This document shows, piece by piece, positions 52,046 to 61,656 of a DNA stretch of 64,000 nt. This stretch comes from Filifactor alocis ATCC 35896 (GTDB lineage Bacteria; Bacillota; Clostridia; Peptostreptococcales; Filifactoraceae): NCBI RefSeq assembly GCF_000163895.2, contig NC_016630.1:1860001-1924000 (forward strand), in the 5' to 3' direction. The translations under genes and the position numbers were made by a program. The notes under the pieces are model-generated. The model did no database searches. It was not told where the DNA came from and saw only the letters and a program-made list of their open reading frames with translations. Position 1 is the stretch's first letter; every line of letters begins with the position of its first letter.

Positions 52046-52222
52046 TATCCAATGATAGGATGTATTTCGCTATTACTTCGTGATGAAAATCAAAGAAAAG
52101 AATGGGATAAGGGTTAGTTTTCATCAATATTCCGGATTATTTTTTTGGATGTTTTCAAAATGTCGAAATACTTTGTGATAAAACCTTCTTTTCTATATAA
52201 GCTTATTTTTAGGAGAATGAGT

Positions 52223-53560
52223 ATGAAACTATTGAACGAAAAACAGAAATCTATTTTGGTGACAGCGTTATTTCTGTCTGCATTTTTTCTTTTTTTCGCA
52301 AAATTTTACATTATCCCCAAAAATTTACAACCGAAAAATACACAACATAATATTGATATCAATGTTGCTTTCAAAGAAACGGTACTTCCTTCCGATATCT
52401 TGTTTTATCTCGGAAACAATCAAATTGCAAAGGATGTCAAGGACTCCGAACGTTATTTTCAACAAATTGTTTCTCTGTTAAATGAATCTATTACCGTAAG
52501 CAACAAGCCCGTTTTTTTTGAAAAACAAACTTTTCCGTTCTCTCAGAACAAAAAAGGGGTAGAGCTGATTTTTTCACCCGAAACAAATGCAAATTTTGTC
52601 TCGATGTCGTTATTCGGAAAAGAAAATTATTTTGTCGGACTGTCTACCATTTCAAAAATCTATATCCCTTCCGTAGATAACAAATCTATCTATGTACAAG
52701 GAAAAGAAGGTTATTTGCAATTTGATACAAAGGACTATAATCAATTTCCTTTCTTGGATAAGATTAAAACTTCCGATCACAAGATATACTATACTTTGAA
52801 TTTTTTGTTCAAAAGCAAGAGTTATGCCGTTATCAGCAATGACACAGTCAAAAATCTCGCTATATATCAAACGGAGACTCTGCTAAATCCCGATATGCAG
52901 GAACAAATCGCTAAAACTCTGTTTGCCAAAAAATATGATTTACTGAACAAAATTGTCGAAACGGACGGAAAATATATCTATACTTACAATTACGGTCAAC
53001 AGATTTTGCGAATATCTCCGCAAGGCGGTATCGAATATATCAATGAAAATTTCAGCCCGGAAAACACTGCTGTCACCGGACAATTCCATACAGCGGTAGA
53101 TTTTATGACAAAAATCGGATACACGCTGTCTGATGTTGAGCTTCATCATTATGAGCCAATCAGAATTCACGGAATTCCCGGAACAAAGTTTGTCTTCAAA
53201 CATATTTTTATTGATTTGCCGATTGATTCCAAGAATAATTTCTATAATATTGAAGTAAGTGTTGTGGGCGAAGATGTCTATAAGTTTTATGGATATCAAT
53301 ACAAATTTTCGGATATTTTTTTGAACGAACCCGAAAGCGTCCAAACTTCTTTTGAGCTTTTGGATTCGTTGTATCTGACCGTCAAAAAACAATATCCTTC
53401 TCTTGACAATATTTCCTTTTTTGATGCGATTGATGAGATTAAGACGGTCTATTGGATGAATGAAGATTTTTCTTTGACTCCTTGTTATCGCATCACATGG
53501 AATCAAAAAAACTACTACCTCAATATCTATACGAAGGAGGTGCTCTATGAACTGGAATAA
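52223..53560 (+). CDS. yycH: YycH-type WalK regulator
   Basis: The ATG at 52223 follows AGGAG. The 445-aa protein has one N-terminal span (SILVTALFLSAFFLFFAKFY) and a long extracytoplasmic part. It ends in a domain with FFDAIDEIKTVYWMNEDFSL and TPCYRITWNQKNYYLNIYTK. Position after walRK, single-span topology and overlap with a YycI-like gene fit YycH, which with YycI tunes WalK at the membrane. Direct sequence similarity to YycH is modest. It overlaps yycI by 14 nt. Confidence 0.82.
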   Translation: MKLLNEKQKSILVTALFLSAFFLFFAKFYIIPKNLQPKNTQHNIDINVAFKETVLPSDILFYLGNNQIAKDVKDSERYFQQIVSLLNESITVSNKPVFFEKQTFPFSQNKKGVELIFSPETNANFVSMSLFGKENYFVGLSTISKIYIPSVDNKSIYVQGKEGYLQFDTKDYNQFPFLDKIKTSDHKIYYTLNFLFKSKSYAVISNDTVKNLAIYQTETLLNPDMQEQIAKTLFAKKYDLLNKIVETDGKYIYTYNYGQQILRISPQGGIEYINENFSPENTAVTGQFHTAVDFMTKIGYTLSDVELHHYEPIRIHGIPGTKFVFKHIFIDLPIDSKNNFYNIEVSVVGEDVYKFYGYQYKFSDIFLNEPESVQTSFELLDSLYLTVKKQYPSLDNISFFDAIDEIKTVYWMNEDFSLTPCYRITWNQKNYYLNIYTKEVLYELE

Positions 53561-54329
53561 AGTAAAAACTTATCTGATTGTCAGTTTGCTGTTTGTAAAT
53601 ATCCTGTTTGTAGCAAGTATCTCTCTTGACTTCTACAGATACAGGAATTCGTCACGAACCTCTCCTGAACTGGAACAGCACTTACAAGCGTATCTCAACC
53701 GAAAACAGATTGTTCTTAAAGCAAGTTTGGAAGAGTTCAACGATACCATGGCACCGATTGATATTTCTTATCCGAAATTATCGGAAGAAAATTATCCGAA
53801 ATTATTTGAGGATTATCCGATGTATACCAAAATTCATCAGAACAAGAAGCTGAGCATCAATCTTCCTTTGGCGATGGTTATCAAAAAAGACGACAATTTG
53901 GATACTTATGTCCGACAATTTAACATGACTTATTTTGGGTCGGAAGCTTTTTTGCTGAAATTCAAAAAAGAAGATAATTTGAATACATGGTATTATTTTA
54001 CACCCGTGTACCGTGAAAAACCTTTGGAAGAAGCTTTTTTGATCTATCATTTCGATAGAAAGAATCAAAATTTAAATATCCAAAAAATCAATATCGCTGT
54101 GGGAAACACCGTTTATGAACAAAAAGAAATTTCTTCTCCGTTCAAGGCGGTCGCTCTCTCGGCATCTCGTATGCCGACTCATTCTGTGATTACGGATGTA
54201 GAGCTTGTATATTATTATGCTCCGCAAAAAAATTCCAATATCATTACCACAGAAACAGCTCGTGCCATGCCAAGCTGGAGAATTCGTACCGAAGGTGGGG
54301 ACTTCTATTATATTTCTGCAATTGAATAG
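53547..54329 (+). CDS. yycI: YycI-type WalK regulator
   Basis: The 260-aa protein starts MNWNKVKTYLIVSLLFVNIL, the characteristic YycI opening (MxWxKxKT plus one span). It has an extracytoplasmic domain ending SWRIRTEGGDFYYISAIE. Ribosome site AAGGAGG lies in the end of yycH. Last gene of the Wal locus: walJ and htrA, common next neighbours, are not present; a terminator follows. Confidence 0.87.
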   Translation: MNWNKVKTYLIVSLLFVNILFVASISLDFYRYRNSSRTSPELEQHLQAYLNRKQIVLKASLEEFNDTMAPIDISYPKLSEENYPKLFEDYPMYTKIHQNKKLSINLPLAMVIKKDDNLDTYVRQFNMTYFGSEAFLLKFKKEDNLNTWYYFTPVYREKPLEEAFLIYHFDRKNQNLNIQKINIAVGNTVYEQKEISSPFKAVALSASRMPTHSVITDVELVYYYAPQKNSNIITTETARAMPSWRIRTEGGDFYYISAIE

Positions 54330-54350
54330 CAAATCAAAGTTTTCCTTCAA

Positions 54351-54393
54351 AAAACACCCTGTTTACCGTTTTTAAGTAAACAGGGTGTTTTGA
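54351..54393. terminator. Bidirectional terminator between yycI and thrS
   Basis: AAAACACCCTGTTTAC (54351-54366) and GTAAACAGGGTGTTTT (54376-54391) form a perfect 16-bp stem for two convergent genes. Confidence 0.92.
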
Positions 54394-54436
54394 TATTATA
54401 AATTATTTTATTTTCAAATAAGCAGTGTTTTTTTGT

Positions 54437-56404
54437 CTATTTATTTTCTTCCGTTACTTCTTCTTTTCTGATTTCTTTGGTACGAATTTCTTTGCAGATT
54501 CTGTCTACAAAAGAATCTACCGCTTCGATTCCTTCATCGCCTGCGTAACGGCTGCGTACGGATACGGTTCTGTCTGACGCTTCTTTTTCTCCGACAACCA
54601 ACATATAAGGAAGTCTGTTCAATCTTGCATCACGAATCTTGAATCCGATTTTTTCGGAACGATGGTCTACGGTAACATCCACTCCGTTTCGAGCAAGCTC
54701 TTGTTTGACTTCTTCCGCATACTCTGCATATTTATCGGAAATCGGAAGAATTCTTACTTGTTCCGGACACAACCATGTCGGGAATTTACCGGCATATTTT
54801 TCAATCAGCCACGCCAATGTTCTTTCATAGCATCCGAGTGATGTTCTGTGAATGATGTACGGTCTTTTTTTCTCTCCGTTTTGGTCGATATAGTACATAT
54901 CAAAGTTTTCGGCAATCGCACAGTCTAATTGAATGGTAATCATGGTATCTTCTTTTCCATACACATTTCTCGCTTGGATATCAATTTTCGGACCGTAGAA
55001 TGCCGCCTCTCCGTCCGCTTCTTTGAACGGAAGTCCTTTTTCTACCAAAATATTGCGAAGTGCTTCCTGTGTGGTTTCCCAATAGCTTTCGTCACCCAAA
55101 TATTTTTCTCTGTTGTTCGGATCCCATTTGGACAGTCTGAATGTCACATCATCTTGCAATCCCAATGTAGTCAACACATATACCGCTAAGTTCAAACAAT
55201 TTTGCAGTTCTTCTTCCGCCTGATCCGGTCTTACCACGTTGTGTCCTTCTGAAATGGTAAATTGACGAACTCTTGTCAAACCGTGCATTTCTCCGGAATC
55301 TTCATTTCTGAACAGTGTAGAAGTTTCTCCCATGCGATATGGCAAATCTCGATAGGATTTTTGTGTGTTCTTGTAAACATAGTATTGGAACGGACAAGTC
55401 ATCGGACGAAGTGCAAACACTTCTTTATCCACTTCTTCATCTCCAAGTACAAACATTCCTTCCTTATAATGATCCCAGTGCCCTGAAATTCGATACAGAT
55501 CCGATTTTGCCATCAATGGAGTTTTTGTTCTTACATATCCCCATTCACGGTCTTCCAAATCTTCAATCCATCGTTGCAATTTCATGACCATTTTGGTTCC
55601 TTTCGGAAGCAAAAGGGGAAGGCCTTGTCCAATCACATCAACGGTAGTAAATAATTCCATCTCTCTACCCAGCTTGTTGTGGTCTCTCTTTTTGATTTCT
55701 TCCAAATAGACCAAATAATCTGCAAGCTCTTCTTTTTTATTGAACGCTGTTCCGTAAATTCTCTGTAATTGCGCCTTGTCGGAATCCCCTCTCCAGTATG
55801 CCATTGAGGAGGAAATCAATTTGTAGGCTTTGATTCCCTTTGTACTCATCAAGTGAGGTCCTGCACATAAGTCAATAAACTCTTCCCCTTGTTGATAGAA
55901 AGAAATCACTGCATCTTCAGGAAGGTCTTGAATCAATTCCACTTTATAAGGCTCATTTTTTTCTTCCATCAACTTGATTGCTTCTTCTCTCGGCAATTCA
56001 AACTTTGTAATCTTCTCATCTTCCTTAATGATTTTTTTCATTTCTTTTTCTAATGTGTCCAAATCTTCTCTTGTAAACGGAGCATGGTCGATATCATAGT
56101 AAAATCCTGTATCAATCGCAGGCCCAATCGCAAGTTTTGCATCCGGAAACACACGCTTTACCGCTTCCGCCAACACATGAGATGCGGTATGACGAATGGT
56201 TCTCAAGCCTTCTTCATCTGTCGGTGTCAATATGCTCAATTCGCAGTCTTGTTCTATCACTGTTCTTAAATCTACCACTTCTCCGTCAATCATACCGGCA
56301 CAAGCTACCCTTGCAAGCCCTTGGCTGATGTCGGATGCAATTTCATATACTGATTTACTTCCTTCGTACTCTTTGACAGAGCCGTCTTTCAATGTTACTT
56401 TCAT
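54437..56404 (-). CDS. thrS: Threonine--tRNA ligase
   Basis: The start at 56404 (MKVTLKDGSVKEYEGSKSVY) follows GGGAGAGG. The 655-aa enzyme has the TGS domain and the editing domain (RHTASHVLAEAVKRVFPDAK and later DLCAGPHL). The class II catalytic core includes LRPMTCPFQYYVY, YRMGETSTLFRNEDSGEMHG and LTRVRQFTISEGHN, then CAIAENFDMYYID and RPYIIHRTSLGCYERTLAWL. The anticodon domain ends it (RILPISDKYAEYAEE). It charges tRNA-Thr. It is regulated by a T-box leader. Confidence 0.98.
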   Translation of the reverse strand: MKVTLKDGSVKEYEGSKSVYEIASDISQGLARVACAGMIDGEVVDLRTVIEQDCELSILTPTDEEGLRTIRHTASHVLAEAVKRVFPDAKLAIGPAIDTGFYYDIDHAPFTREDLDTLEKEMKKIIKEDEKITKFELPREEAIKLMEEKNEPYKVELIQDLPEDAVISFYQQGEEFIDLCAGPHLMSTKGIKAYKLISSSMAYWRGDSDKAQLQRIYGTAFNKKEELADYLVYLEEIKKRDHNKLGREMELFTTVDVIGQGLPLLLPKGTKMVMKLQRWIEDLEDREWGYVRTKTPLMAKSDLYRISGHWDHYKEGMFVLGDEEVDKEVFALRPMTCPFQYYVYKNTQKSYRDLPYRMGETSTLFRNEDSGEMHGLTRVRQFTISEGHNVVRPDQAEEELQNCLNLAVYVLTTLGLQDDVTFRLSKWDPNNREKYLGDESYWETTQEALRNILVEKGLPFKEADGEAAFYGPKIDIQARNVYGKEDTMITIQLDCAIAENFDMYYIDQNGEKKRPYIIHRTSLGCYERTLAWLIEKYAGKFPTWLCPEQVRILPISDKYAEYAEEVKQELARNGVDVTVDHRSEKIGFKIRDARLNRLPYMLVVGEKEASDRTVSVRSRYAGDEGIEAVDSFVDRICKEIRTKEIRKEEVTEENK

Positions 56405-56529
56405 TTTTCCTCTCCCTTTCTTCTTTGCTTCTGCAATGTACCGTAAAACGGAGGAACTTTTTTCTCCAATAAAAAATAGTGTACACAACAGAACTCACCT
56501 AAAACAAAACGAACACATCCTTTCACGTA

Positions 56530-56752
56530 TCGTGAAAAATGATTTGTGATAGGGACGATATGACTTGCATACCGCGGTTCCACCCTAATTGCTTACACCA
56601 CTTCATTTTGATGATAACGGAATCACCGGGCTGTATTAAAGCCACTCGGAGATGGTTTTCGCATCAGTATCAGTCCGAATGTTCTCAGCAATTACATTCT
56701 TCTCTGTGTCCTGCCACTGCACTACTGTTCTCGTCAACGATTTATTCTATGT
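56530..56752 (-). promoter_or_regulatory. T-box riboswitch of thrS
   Basis: On the minus strand AGGGTGGAACCGCGG (56572-56586) is the T-box/antiterminator sequence. Upstream lie stem I elements AGAGAAGAATG and GCTGAGAACATTC, and a probable Thr specifier ACC in GCGAAAACCATC. Uncharged tRNA-Thr would bind and allow thrS expression. A classic terminator with a T-run is not obvious after the T-box; a TTTCACG-ATA-CGTGAAA hairpin (56521-56537) lies where it would be expected, which is unusual. Confidence 0.9.
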
Positions 56753-56758
56753 CCATCC

Positions 56759-56787
56759 AGTTTAAACAATCAGATATCTCTTGTCAA
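56759..56787 (-). promoter_or_regulatory. Promoter of thrS
   Basis: On the minus strand TTGACA (56782-56787), 17-bp spacer, TAAACT (56759-56764), just before the T-box leader. Confidence 0.8.
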
Positions 56788-57085
56788 TATCTATCACATG
56801 ATTTTTTTTTCTTTTTCCGGTTTATTATTTTTACTTTTTTATCTTCTTTTATCTTCAAAATCTCACAGCTCAAAATTTTTGATAAATTTTTGATAATTTG
56901 TGATTAATTTTTATTTTATGGGTATGATAAGAAAGAGATCTTAATTTTACTTTATAAATTCAATTGATAATAAGATTATAGGGTTTGGGGAACTCTATAA
57001 AAAATTTTTTCGCCAAAAAAGTTGCCTATATCAACAGTTTTGTGTTGTAGGTTCGCTTTTTGGAAAGAAAGCTAATCATTTTTAA
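56788..57085. other. AT-rich intergenic region
   Basis: Between the divergent thrS and rubrerythrin promoters, this stretch is T-rich and holds no gene or recognisable RNA. Confidence 0.45.
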
Positions 57086-57114
57086 TTGACTTTGTAATGA
57101 TTTCATATTAAGAT
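57086..57114 (+). promoter_or_regulatory. Promoter of the rubrerythrin gene with a possible PerR box
   Basis: TTGACT (57086-57091), 17-bp spacer, TAAGAT (57109-57114). The spacer holds TTGTAATGATTTCAT, which matches 10 of the 14 fixed positions of the PerR consensus TTATAATNATTATAA. Peroxide control is therefore possible. Confidence 0.55.
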
Positions 57115-57170
57115 GAGATTATCTTAGCTATTTAAACTATTTTTCAATGAATAAAAGGGGGAAATTTATC

Positions 57171-57728
57171 ATGGAATTAAAAGGAATGAAAGAATTAGCA
57201 GGAACAAAAACAGAACAAAACTTATGGAAAGCATTCGCAGGAGAATCTCAAGCAAGAAATAAATATACTTTCTTCGCTTCTGCAGCAAGAAAAGAAGGTT
57301 ACAACCAAATCGCAGCTATCTTTGAAGAAACTGCAGGAAACGAAAGAGAACACGCTAAAATGTGGTTCAAATTGTTAGACGGAATCAGTGCCGATACAAA
57401 AACAAACTTGCTTGCTGCTGCTGCCGGAGAAAACGAAGAATGGACAGATATGTATCCAACAATGGCAAAAGAAGCTGAAGAAGAAGGATTCAAAGATATT
57501 GCACGTCTATTCACACAAGTTGCGGCAATCGAAAAAACTCATGACGAAAGATACAGATTGTTGGCAAAAAATGTAGAAGAAGGTTCTGTATTCAAAAAAG
57601 AAGAAACAATTACTTGGTACTGCAGTAACTGCGGATACGTATTTGAAGGAACAAAAGCTCCTGAACGTTGCCCTGTATGTCAACATCCGAAAGCTTACTT
57701 CCAAGAACATGCAGAAAACTATCGTTAA
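57171..57728 (+). CDS. rbr: Rubrerythrin
   Basis: The ATG at 57171 follows GGGGGAAA. The 185-aa protein has an N-terminal diiron four-helix domain (NLWKAFAGESQARNKYTFFA, then IFEETAGNEREHAKMWF and IAAIEK-type helices). The C-terminal rubredoxin domain is WYCSNCGYVFEGTKAPERCP followed by VCQHPKAYF, with all four iron-binding cysteines. It reduces hydrogen peroxide in anaerobes. Optimal AT-rich codons indicate high expression. It is transcribed alone. Confidence 0.97.
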   Translation: MELKGMKELAGTKTEQNLWKAFAGESQARNKYTFFASAARKEGYNQIAAIFEETAGNEREHAKMWFKLLDGISADTKTNLLAAAAGENEEWTDMYPTMAKEAEEEGFKDIARLFTQVAAIEKTHDERYRLLAKNVEEGSVFKKEETITWYCSNCGYVFEGTKAPERCPVCQHPKAYFQEHAENYR

Positions 57729-57774
57729 TTTACGGTTTTCATAAAAACCTTGTTACAAACATCCAATAAACGCA

Positions 57775-57810
57775 AAAGCTCTCGACAATATTGTCGAGAG
57801 CTTTCTGTTT
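57775..57810 (+). terminator. Terminator of the rubrerythrin gene
   Basis: AAAGCTCTCGACAAT is followed directly by its complement ATTGTCGAGAGCTTT (57775-57804), a 30-bp perfect palindrome, then a short T-containing tail. Confidence 0.88.
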
Positions 57811-57938
57811 GAAAAGAATAAACTTTGATACTTGACTTCTGTCATTCATTGTTAGAATCTATACCTTGTACCAAAAAATACTTTGTTTTATCTTGTGAAA
57901 AAATGCTTTTTGATAATTCCATTGTATTATCTTTTTTA

Positions 57939-58700
57939 TCATCCCATTAACTGAATGACCACTCGAATAAAGAAGATGGTCAACACTGTAATAATGACCG
58001 GTTTAATCCATTTTGCCTCTCCTTGAATAAACACTTTGCTTCCTATATAGTTTCCCAGTATACTGAATGCTCCTGCTGTCAATCCGAGCGGAAGCAAGAC
58101 TTTTCCGTGAAGGAAAAATACGGTCAAGGCAGCAACATTTGTTGCAAGGTTTATTGCCTTAGCGACTCCGTTCGCTTCTCTTATATTCATATGTCCTATC
58201 AAAACAAGCAATAGAATCATAAAGGTTCCCGCTCCCGGTCCGTAAAACCCGTCGTAAACCGCAGCAACAAATGCTACCAAGCAAGCTCTTCTTACAGTTT
58301 TTTTGAAAGGATAAGCAGGTGCGTCCGTCTCAAAAGAAATCCCTCTTACCACATACCATGCTGTCAACGGCAAAATGACCAGCATCAATTTCATCAAAAA
58401 CAGTTCTTCTATAATAAGGGATAATTTTGCACCTAAAGACGCCCCGAAAAATGCGGTAATCACCGCAAAGAATGCGATTTTATACGAAATATATCCTTTT
58501 CTTGCAAAACGATAGGTAGTAAGTCCTGTCCCAAGACCGGAACTCAATTTGTTTGTGCCGATTGCCATATGAATCGGTATGCCTGAAATCAGGTAAGCCG
58601 GCAAAGAAATCAACCCTCCGCCTCCGGCAATCGCATCGATAAATCCTGCTAAAAACACAAGCGGGCACACGATGAGAAATTGAATGAAATGCACTTGCAT
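57939..58700 (-). CDS. TSUP (TauE/SafE) family membrane exporter
   Basis: The start at 58700 (MQVHFIQFLIVCPLVFLAGF) follows AGAAGAGGTGA. The 253-aa protein has the TSUP duplicated-repeat layout: GFIDAIAGGGGLISLPAYLI in the first half, and the VAAVYDGFYGPGAGTFMILL region in the second. About eight membrane spans. The family exports sulfite, sulfonates or other organic anions; the substrate here is unknown. Confidence 0.92.
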   Translation of the reverse strand: MQVHFIQFLIVCPLVFLAGFIDAIAGGGGLISLPAYLISGIPIHMAIGTNKLSSGLGTGLTTYRFARKGYISYKIAFFAVITAFFGASLGAKLSLIIEELFLMKLMLVILPLTAWYVVRGISFETDAPAYPFKKTVRRACLVAFVAAVYDGFYGPGAGTFMILLLVLIGHMNIREANGVAKAINLATNVAALTVFFLHGKVLLPLGLTAGAFSILGNYIGSKVFIQGEAKWIKPVIITVLTIFFIRVVIQLMG

Positions 58701-59028
58701 ACTGTCACCTCTTCTCTTTGAAAATGAAATGATTGAGGATGTTTCAACCCTCCTTTCATGATTGACTTTTTTGGATATTAAATTTATTATAGGAATAAAG
58801 TGATAAAAATACAATATTTCTAAATAAAAAAGAATCAAAACCTTGATAAATTTATCAACCATGGACTCGTTAAAGTGAGCGGAAAATCTTTTTCCGAGTC
58901 GTTTTTGTGAAAAAACGGAACGAACCTATTCTCCGATTGATTGTTGAGGGCGGATATATGTTATTTAGGATGGATAAAAAAAGAGAGAATTAGAAATCAG
59001 AAAATAGATACAGAAAGAGAGAGTTATT

Positions 59029-60918
59029 ATGTTTTTTCATGCAGGAAGTTATGATGTGATTGTAGTCGGTGCAGGTCATGCAGGCTGTGAAGCTGCTTTG
59101 GCATCCGCTCGTTTGGGCAAAAAAACATTGATGGTCACCCTGTCGCTGGATGCAATCGGACACATGCCTTGCAATCCTGCCATCGGCGGAACGGGAAAAA
59201 GTCAATTGGTAAAAGAGATTGATGCGCTGGGTGGAGAAATGGGACAAAACATTGATAAAAGTTTTATCCAAAGCAGAACGTTGAATTCTTCCAAGGGTCC
59301 TGCCGTACAGTCTGTTCGTGCGCAAGCTGACAAAAATTTGTACCACAGAGAAATGAAAAAAGTGTTGGAAGGTGTCGAAAATCTTGATATTGTCATGGAT
59401 GAGGTCACATCTTTGATTCATGACGGCAAAAGTGTATCGGGAGTTCGCACCAAACTGAACTGTGAATATTTCGGAAAGACAGTTATTTTATCGACGGGAG
59501 TATTCCTAAACGGTCGTGTCTTTATGGGAGAAGTCAATTTTCCGTCCGGTCCGCTCGGACAAATCCCGGCAGAACAGTTGACAGAGAGTCTGAAGGAGTT
59601 AAACCTTCCTCTTCGTAGATTCAAGACGGGAACTCCTGCAAGGGTTCATGCGGATTCGATTGATTTTTCAAAAATGCAACTGCAAGAGGGCGACGCGGAA
59701 ATTGAACCGTTCTCTTTTATGAATGATTATTTGCCGGAAGGAAATAAGGTAGTCTGTTACTTGACCAGAACAACCCAAAAAACGCATGATATCATCCGTG
59801 AAAATTTGCAACGCTCTGCAATGTACGGTGGATTTATCGACAGCAAAGGTCCTCGTTACTGCCCTTCCATTGAAGACAAGGTCGTTCGTTTTTCGGACAA
59901 GGAGAGCCATCAATTTTTTGTGGAACCGGAAGGATTGGATACCAAAGAATACTATATTCAAGGATTTTCAAGCTCCATGGCATACGAAGTACAGCTTGAA
60001 ATGTACCATACCGTGCTTGGATTGGAGCATTGCCACATGATGCGTCCTGCTTATGCGATTGAATATGATTGTATCGATCCGCTTCGATTGAAACCTTCTC
60101 TTGAAATCATGGGCGTAGAAAACCTCTTCAGTGCAGGTCAGTTCAACGGAACAAGCGGATATGAGGAAGCTGCTGCACAAGGTCTGATGGCGGGAATCAA
60201 TGCAAGCCGAAAAATTGACGGTTTGGAGCCGATTATCTTGGATCGTGCAACAGCCTACATCGGTGTACTGATTGATGACCTTGTTACCAAGGGAACGAAC
60301 GAACCTTACCGTATGATGACTTCGCGTGCGGAATATCGTCTCCTTCTTCGTCAAGACAATGCAGACCTTCGATTGACGGAGCTTGGATATAAGATTGGAT
60401 TGGTCAAACCGGAGCGTTATGAACGATTCTTAGCAAAAAAAGAACAGATTGCAGAAGAAATCAATCGTTTGAAAAAAGAAAAAATCAAACCGGAAGAAAT
60501 CAATCCTCTTTTGGAAAAGATGGGAAAAGCTCCTTTCACCAGAACCATTTCTCTTTATGAGGCACTAAAAAGACCGGAAATCACTTATCCTCTGCTTGCT
60601 TCTCTTGGCAAAACACACGAGTCTCTTCCGGTTCAAGTCCAAAAGCAAGCGGAAATTACCGCAAAATATGAAGGTTATATTAAAAAACAGATTGAACAGG
60701 TCGAATCATTTCGCAAGTTGGAAAAGAGACAACTTCCGGAAAGTATGGACTATTCCCTTATCGAGGGACTTCGTTTGGAGGCGAGACAAAAATTGAATGA
60801 AATCAGACCGTTCAATATCGGACAGGCATCGAGAATATCCGGCGTTTCGCCTGCGGATATTTCCGTTCTGTTAATTTATATGAAACAACAGTCCGCCTCT
60901 AATACGACACAAAAATAG
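59029..60918 (+). CDS. mnmG: tRNA uridine-5-carboxymethylaminomethylation enzyme MnmG (GidA)
   Basis: The 629-aa FAD protein opens with YDVIVVGAGHAGCEAALASA and GHMPCNPAIGGTGKSQLVKE, then GPAVQSVRAQADKNLYHREM. Later motifs are RYCPSIEDKVVRFSDKESHQ and LFSAGQFNGTSGYEEAAAQG, followed by the C-terminal GidA domain (ASRISGVSPADISVLLIY). With MnmE (12.7 kb) it modifies tRNA wobble uridines. Start ATG 59029 follows GAGAGAG. First gene of mnmG-rsmG-parB. Confidence 0.98.
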   Translation: MFFHAGSYDVIVVGAGHAGCEAALASARLGKKTLMVTLSLDAIGHMPCNPAIGGTGKSQLVKEIDALGGEMGQNIDKSFIQSRTLNSSKGPAVQSVRAQADKNLYHREMKKVLEGVENLDIVMDEVTSLIHDGKSVSGVRTKLNCEYFGKTVILSTGVFLNGRVFMGEVNFPSGPLGQIPAEQLTESLKELNLPLRRFKTGTPARVHADSIDFSKMQLQEGDAEIEPFSFMNDYLPEGNKVVCYLTRTTQKTHDIIRENLQRSAMYGGFIDSKGPRYCPSIEDKVVRFSDKESHQFFVEPEGLDTKEYYIQGFSSSMAYEVQLEMYHTVLGLEHCHMMRPAYAIEYDCIDPLRLKPSLEIMGVENLFSAGQFNGTSGYEEAAAQGLMAGINASRKIDGLEPIILDRATAYIGVLIDDLVTKGTNEPYRMMTSRAEYRLLLRQDNADLRLTELGYKIGLVKPERYERFLAKKEQIAEEINRLKKEKIKPEEINPLLEKMGKAPFTRTISLYEALKRPEITYPLLASLGKTHESLPVQVQKQAEITAKYEGYIKKQIEQVESFRKLEKRQLPESMDYSLIEGLRLEARQKLNEIRPFNIGQASRISGVSPADISVLLIYMKQQSASNTTQK

Positions 60919-60929
60919 AAGGAGTTTTT

Positions 60930-61643
60930 ATGAAAAATACAATTTTGAAAGATGGATTGGCTCTTTGGAATCAACAGATTACCGAACAGCAGGAATTCGA
61001 CTTTCATATCTATATGCAGCATCTATTGGAAAAAAACAAGGTAATGAACCTAACCAACATCACCGAAGAGAATGAAATCTATACCAAACATTTTTTGGAT
61101 TCCCTATCTTGTCTTTCGGTCTATCCCATTCCGAAAAACTCTACTGTCATAGATATCGGAACAGGAGCCGGTTTTCCCTCCGTTCCGATTAAAATCATGC
61201 GACGAGATTTGAAGATGACTCTGCTCGATTCTTTGAACAAGCGCATCAATTTTCTGAAAGAAGTCGGTGAAGTGCTACATTTTGAGGATATGACTTATCT
61301 TCACGGTCGTGCGGAAGACCTTGCACAAAAGGCGGAGTATCGCCAAATGTATGACTTTGCCGTTTCAAGAGCGGTTGCATCCCTTCCCGTTTTGTTGGAA
61401 TACACCATTCCTTTTCTGAAAATCGGCGGAATTTTTATCTGCCAAAAAGGACCTCAGGCAATGCAGGAAATAGCACAATCCAAATCAGCATTGAAACTGC
61501 TCGGTGCCAAAGTGGAAGACAGTATACCGGTAAAAATCGGAACAACCGATTTGGAACATTCTATTTTGATTATCAAAAAAATAGAATGCACATCCAAAAA
61601 ATATCCTCGAAAGGCCGGAAAACCAAGTAAAGAACCTCTATAA
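60930..61643 (+). CDS. rsmG: 16S rRNA (guanine527-N7)-methyltransferase RsmG
   Basis: The 237-aa protein has KVMNLTNITEENEIYTKHFL, then the SAM-binding motif VIDIGTGAGFPSVPIKIMRR and LLDSLNKRINFLKEVGEVL. DFAVSRAVASLPVLLEYTIP follows, as in RsmG (GidB). It starts 11 nt after mnmG with AGAAGGAG upstream. Confidence 0.97.
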   Translation: MKNTILKDGLALWNQQITEQQEFDFHIYMQHLLEKNKVMNLTNITEENEIYTKHFLDSLSCLSVYPIPKNSTVIDIGTGAGFPSVPIKIMRRDLKMTLLDSLNKRINFLKEVGEVLHFEDMTYLHGRAEDLAQKAEYRQMYDFAVSRAVASLPVLLEYTIPFLKIGGIFICQKGPQAMQEIAQSKSALKLLGAKVEDSIPVKIGTTDLEHSILIIKKIECTSKKYPRKAGKPSKEPL

Positions 61644-61656
61644 AGGCGGAATCTCA

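Noticed and set aside
56521..56537. TTTCACG-TAT-CGTGAAA as a parS site
   Set aside because: Three bases separate the half sites, and it lies in the thrS leader where a regulatory hairpin is expected.
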